NCBI GenBank assembly: GCA_037447295.1
Contig: JBBIGZ010000043.1
Span: 1-24,491, forward strand
Length of the DNA: 24,491 nt
Source of the DNA: 630D-37 sp037447295
GTDB taxonomy: Bacteria; Chloroflexota; Anaerolineae; Anaerolineales; Villigracilaceae
Reading direction: 5' to 3'
This document shows, in pieces, positions 22,237 to 24,491 of this stretch; the stretch's first letter is position 1, and every line of letters begins with the position of its first letter. The translations under genes were made by a program, and so were the position numbers. The notes beneath the pieces were generated by a model that worked only from the letters and a program-made list of their open reading frames with translations, was not told where the DNA came from and did no database searches.

Positions 22237-23924
22237 ATCCGTACCTCCTGAGTGTGTTTTTCCATCAACACCGCTCCTGTATCGGCGCTGGTGACAAAAT
22301 GGGAATAACGTCGTAGCCATTTGGATTGGACTTTTGGCTCAAACGGTGGCAGCGCCGCCAAACGCGCTTCGATCTCAGCATTGCTCAACACAACTTCTAA
22401 CCGACGGGCATGCAGGTCGATGCGGATGAGGTCACCGTTGCGCAGTGCAGCGATCGGGCCTCGGGCGGCCGCTTCCGGAGAGGTATGGCCGATACAGGCG
22501 CCGCGCGTGCCACCGCTGAAGCGTCCATCAGTGATCAGAGCTACTTTATCTCCCAATCCCATGCCCATAATTGCGGAAGTTGGTGCCAGCATCTCTTGCA
22601 TTCCCGGACCGCCTTTCGGGCCTTCATAGCGAATGACAACGCAATCGCCGGGTTTGACTTTTCCGCCGAGAATGCCCTCCAGGGCTTCCTCTTGGGATTC
22701 AAAAACCAACGCCGGTCCCTCAAAACGCATCATCTCTTGCGAAACCCCTGCCGTTTTAACTACCGCGCCGCGCGGAGCCAGGTTGCCGAAGAGGATAGCC
22801 AACCCTCCTTTGGGAGAATGTGCTTGCTCACAGCGTCGTATAACTTCTTCATCCTGAATTTCGTAGCCGCGAATGCTTTCTCCAAGCGTTTTGCCACTCA
22901 CTGTGGGGCGCTCGAAGTGCAATATGCCCGTGCCGCGCTGAATTTCGTTCAGGATGGCCGGAATGCCGCCAGCGCGGTGCACATCCTCCATATGCCATTT
23001 TCCAGAGGGGCTGACTTTACAGATATGCGGCACACGTTCGGCAATGGCATTAATGCGCGCCAGATCGTAGGGGATTTCTGCTTCCTGGGCGATTGCCAGT
23101 AGGTGGAGCACGGTGTTGGTCGAGCCTCCCATGGCCATGTCCAGAGCAAAGGCATCGTCAATGGCTTCGGCGGTGACGATCTGCCGCGGTCGCAGGTCGT
23201 GGCGAATCAGCTCCATGATCTGGCGTGCAGCCTGAATAGCCAGCGCTTTGCGTTCCTTGCTTTGGGCGAGGGCGGTGCCGTTGAAGGGGAGTGCTAATCC
23301 CAGCACCTCGCTCAAACAATTCATGGAATTGGCGGTGAACATACCGGAACAAGAACCGCATCCCGGACAGGCGAAGCGCTCTAAGGTGTGCAAGCGCTCT
23401 TCATCGATCCGCCCGGCAGCATAAGCGCCTACTCCTTCAAAGACCGAGATCAGATCGATAATCTCGCCTTGGGGTGTTTTGCCCGCGGCCATCGGGCCGC
23501 CGGATACGAAGATGGTGGGGATGTTTACCCGCATGGCAGCCATCAGCATGCCGGGCACGATCTTGTCGCAATTTGGAATGCATATCATGGCGTCGAATTG
23601 GTGGGCCTCGATCATAGTTTCGACGGAATCGGCGATCAGCTCACGTGAGGGAAGGGAATATTTCATCCCGAAATGCCCCATGGCGATCCCGTCATCTACC
23701 CCTATGGTGTTGAATTCAAACGGGACACCGCCTGCGGCGCGGACGGCCTCCTTCACCAAACGGCCGAATTCTTGAAGGTGGCCATGTCCGGGTACGATGT
23801 CCACATAGGAATTGACGATGGCGATGAACGGTTTATCGAAGTCCTCTTCTCGCACACCGGTTGCCCGGAGCAGGGCACGATGGGGTGCTTTTTCAAAGCC
23901 TTTTTTGATGACATCTGAACGCAT
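22233..23924 (-). CDS. ilvD: Dihydroxy-acid dehydratase
   Basis: It dehydrates 2,3-dihydroxy acids to 2-oxoisovalerate and 2-oxo-3-methylvalerate. The protein has 563 residues. Iron-sulfur ligands are in CIPNCDKIVPGM (Cys119) and CPGCGSCSGMFTANSMNC (186-203). The N-terminal motif is NSYVDIVPGHGHL, with Gly-His where several characterised 2Fe-2S enzymes have a Cys, so by this motif it resembles the E. coli (4Fe-4S) type. C-terminal marks include MQEMLAPTSAIMGMG, LITDGRFSGGTRG and GHTSPEAAARGPIA. GAGGG lies close before ATG 23924, giving a short spacing. It is the first structural gene after the attenuator and overlaps ilvB by four bases. Confidence 0.97.
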   Translation of the reverse strand: MRSDVIKKGFEKAPHRALLRATGVREEDFDKPFIAIVNSYVDIVPGHGHLQEFGRLVKEAVRAAGGVPFEFNTIGVDDGIAMGHFGMKYSLPSRELIADSVETMIEAHQFDAMICIPNCDKIVPGMLMAAMRVNIPTIFVSGGPMAAGKTPQGEIIDLISVFEGVGAYAAGRIDEERLHTLERFACPGCGSCSGMFTANSMNCLSEVLGLALPFNGTALAQSKERKALAIQAARQIMELIRHDLRPRQIVTAEAIDDAFALDMAMGGSTNTVLHLLAIAQEAEIPYDLARINAIAERVPHICKVSPSGKWHMEDVHRAGGIPAILNEIQRGTGILHFERPTVSGKTLGESIRGYEIQDEEVIRRCEQAHSPKGGLAILFGNLAPRGAVVKTAGVSQEMMRFEGPALVFESQEEALEGILGGKVKPGDCVVIRYEGPKGGPGMQEMLAPTSAIMGMGLGDKVALITDGRFSGGTRGACIGHTSPEAAARGPIAALRNGDLIRIDLHARRLEVVLSNAEIEARLAALPPFEPKVQSKWLRRYSHFVTSADTGAVLMEKHTQEVRI

Positions 23925-23941
23925 AAGCCCTCGCTTTTTTG

Positions 23942-23975
23942 AAAAAAAGAAGCCACCCTGTGGTTAGGGTGGCCT
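23942..23975 (-). terminator. Attenuator terminator (3:4 hairpin) before ilvD
   Basis: On the minus strand GCCACCCT (23973-23966) pairs perfectly with AGGGTGGC (23959-23952) around the six-base loop AACCAC. Two further pairs (one G-U) can extend the stem to 10. The stem is followed by TTC and seven T residues (23948-23942). This is a strong intrinsic terminator placed 17 bases upstream of the ilvD start codon, which only makes sense as a regulated terminator. Confidence 0.93.
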
Positions 23976-24094
23976 GGTAGAAGATATGCTTTGATGAATT
24001 GCTATGCTTTCACTCTTACCTTAGCCATCCTAACCACAAATAGGCCCTCGATAAGGATGAGGACCGCAATCGTCAGGATAAGGCTAAGGGAGAG
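23952..24094 (-). promoter_or_regulatory. Ribosome-mediated attenuator: segments 1-4 with antiterminator
   Basis: Four segments can be read in order on the minus strand. Segment 1 (24094-24082, CTCTCCCTTAGCC) lies in Leu-rich codons 6-10 of the leader. Segment 2 (24037-24013) contains GTGGTTAGGATGGC and, overlapping it, GGCTAAGG. Segment 3 is GCCACCCTAACCAC (23973-23960). Segment 4 is AGGGTGGC (23959-23952). CCTTAGCC and GGCTAAGG pair perfectly over eight bases (1:2, pause or protector). GTGGTTAGGATGGC pairs with segment 3 at 13 of 14 positions (2:3, antiterminator). Segment 3 also pairs with segment 4 (terminator). The 1:2, 2:3 and 3:4 pairings form the classical mutually exclusive series: stalling in the leader frees segment 2, and smooth translation or none lets the terminator form. 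Confidence 0.9.
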
Positions 24095-24109
24095 AGCCAA
24101 GTTTGCCAT
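24002..24109 (-). CDS. ilvL: Branched-chain amino acid leader peptide (35 aa)
   Basis: An ATG at 24109 opens 35 codons ending in TAG at 24004-24002. Of the 35 residues, eight are Leu, four Ile and five Val; the core LILTIAVLILIE (residues 10-21) is almost only these. The codons cover segment 1 and segment 2 of the attenuator, which is the arrangement of ilv, leu and ilvB leader peptides in Proteobacteria and Actinobacteria. There is no Shine-Dalgarno. The -10 box ends 11 bases before the ATG, so the transcript probably starts within a few bases of it and translation would be leaderless. The symbol is by analogy with the E. coli ilvGMEDA leader; sequence homology is not implied. A small membrane protein is an alternative reading, but the overlap with the RNA pairings makes a regulatory leader much more likely. 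Confidence 0.9.
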   Translation of the reverse strand: MANLALSLSLILTIAVLILIEGLFVVRMAKVRVKA

Positions 24110-24120
24110 ATTGGCGGTAA

Positions 24121-24148
24121 ATTATATGGAATTGGGGAATTTTGTCAA
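24121..24148 (-). promoter_or_regulatory. Consensus sigma-70 promoter of the ilv-leu-cim operon
   Basis: TTGACA (24148-24143), a 16-base spacer, then TATAAT (24126-24121) on the minus strand: both hexamers are perfect. The start point should fall about 24116-24111, at or just before the leader ATG (24109). Such a strong promoter fits control by attenuation after initiation. Confidence 0.92.
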
Positions 24149-24163
24149 GGGTTTGTAACTCTG

Positions 24164-24182
24164 TAGAATTTTCATTATTCTA
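24164..24182. promoter_or_regulatory. Small dyad upstream of the ilv promoter
   Basis: TAGAAT and ATTCTA form perfect 6-bp arms around seven bases, centred about 25 bases upstream of the -35 box. It could be a regulator site, but AT-rich DNA makes such short dyads by chance. Confidence 0.25.
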
Positions 24183-24210
24183 ACGATTTTGAGCGAAAGT
24201 GAGCCTCATT

Positions 24211-24491
24211 GGGACTACAGTGTCAAAAGAGTGACCTGTGGCAATACAGGTTGGCTCATGTTCAAAAGTGGTGCAGCCCAACCAACTGAGAGATAAAAGC
24301 AGGAGAGATTCGTTTCAAATTGATTCGGAACTCGCACATCGCTACATACTCGGCCAGGTACTTTTTATGCACGCCACGGAAAGGGCGCAGGAAATTGCGC
24401 ACCGTTGTCCACAATCCCTCGCAGGTGTTCACGTGCACCTCTCGCTTGCCGTCACCGTCATCATCCCGCGCCCACTCTCGCTGACCATGGT
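24211..24491 (-). mobile_element. IS1595-family element, one end inside the window
   Basis: The transposase C-terminus at 24262-24491 is followed by about 50 noncoding bases. The sequence GGGACTACAGTGTCAAAAGA beginning at 24211 is a plausible terminal inverted repeat, because IS1595 ends often start with GG. The eight bases before it (GCCTCATT, 24203-24210) would be the target duplication of the size typical for the family. The other end is outside the window, so the exact border is inferred. Confidence 0.5.
24262..24491 (-). CDS. IS1595-family (ISXO2-like) transposase, C-terminal 75 residues
   Basis: The frame runs in from the right edge and ends at TGA 24264-24262; the two bases at the edge belong to a broken codon. 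HGQREWARDDDGDG is followed by VHVNTCEGLW, which matches the H-x-N-T-x-E-G-x-W motif of the ISXO2-like DDE transposase domain, so Glu24 of the fragment is the likely third catalytic acid. The rest (RNFLRPFRGVHKKYLAEYVAMCEFR) is the family's typical end, where the chain ends with a conserved F/Y-R pattern. Nothing in the visible part is broken, but whether the whole gene is intact cannot be judged. It is transcribed toward the ilv promoter. Confidence 0.85.
   Translation of the reverse strand, partial: HGQREWARDDDGDGKREVHVNTCEGLWTTVRNFLRPFRGVHKKYLAEYVAMCEFRINLKRISPAFISQLVGLHHF

Larger units (their letters stand above)
23925..24261. other. Upstream region of ilvD (337 bp): leader, promoter and mobile-element end
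   Basis: From ilvD outward this stretch holds the attenuator (23942-24094), the leader peptide gene, the promoter (24121-24148), about 60 AT-rich bases, and the noncoding end of an IS1595-type element beginning near 24211. Confidence 0.8.

Noticed and set aside
23940..23975. T-box riboswitch before ilvD, suggested by AGGGTGGC in the terminator
   Set aside because: The sequence is the 3' arm of the terminator and is not followed by the ACCGCG part of the T-box. There is no specifier stem, and the upstream leader peptide explains the structure better.
1..24491. CRISPR array, tRNA or rRNA genes, phage genes or defence system
   Set aside because: I saw no regularly spaced direct repeats, no clover-leaf or rRNA-like sequence, and no genes of these classes in either strand.

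Overview
The window looks like chromosomal DNA of an uncultured or little-studied Chloroflexota bacterium, probably class Anaerolineae. The clues are lipoproteins with long Pro/Thr linkers behind the lipobox, an exported CSLREA-type beta-helix protein, an ABC sugar transporter operon without its own ATPase, and a GH36/SIS/amidohydrolase sugar cluster. The assignment is an inference from gene content and protein style, because no rRNA or other taxonomic marker is present. Every gene I can support lies on the minus strand.

Region 1 (1-4650) holds surface or secreted proteins: the 5' part of a CSLREA beta-helix protein, a large lipoprotein with DUF4874/DUF4832-like domains plus a CBM9-like domain, and two small lipoproteins that are paralogues of each other. 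One of these small genes is enclosed by a perfect 20-bp inverted repeat. Degenerate inverted arrays of 9-base units sit in the intergenic spaces.

Region 2 (4704-13070) is a sugar uptake and catabolism operon, read right to left: DeoR-family regulator, amidohydrolase-2 TIM-barrel enzyme, GH36-like alpha-galactosidase, SIS-domain sugar isomerase/deaminase, sugar-binding lipoprotein, and MalF- and MalG-like permeases. It starts at a near-consensus sigma-70 promoter (13015-13043). A perfect 26-bp palindrome lies one base upstream of the -35 box and is a likely operator. The transporter ATPase and any sugar kinase must be encoded elsewhere.

Region 3 (13371-24148) is one branched-chain amino acid operon, ilvD-ilvB-ilvN-ilvC-leuA-leuC-leuD-cimA. 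CimA with LeuCD would make 2-oxobutyrate from pyruvate and acetyl-CoA, so isoleucine need not come from threonine. leuB and ilvE are absent from the operon.

The most notable object is upstream of ilvD. A consensus promoter (TTGACA, 16 bp, TATAAT) is followed within about ten bases by the ATG of a 35-codon leader peptide, 17 of whose residues are Leu, Ile or Val. Next come mutually exclusive RNA pairings (1:2 pause, 2:3 antiterminator, 3:4 terminator with a U-tract). This is a complete ribosome-mediated attenuator, apparently with a leaderless or nearly leaderless leader peptide.

Region 4 (24211-24491) is the 3' end of an IS1595-family (ISXO2-like) element running off the window, ending about 60 bp upstream of the ilv promoter.
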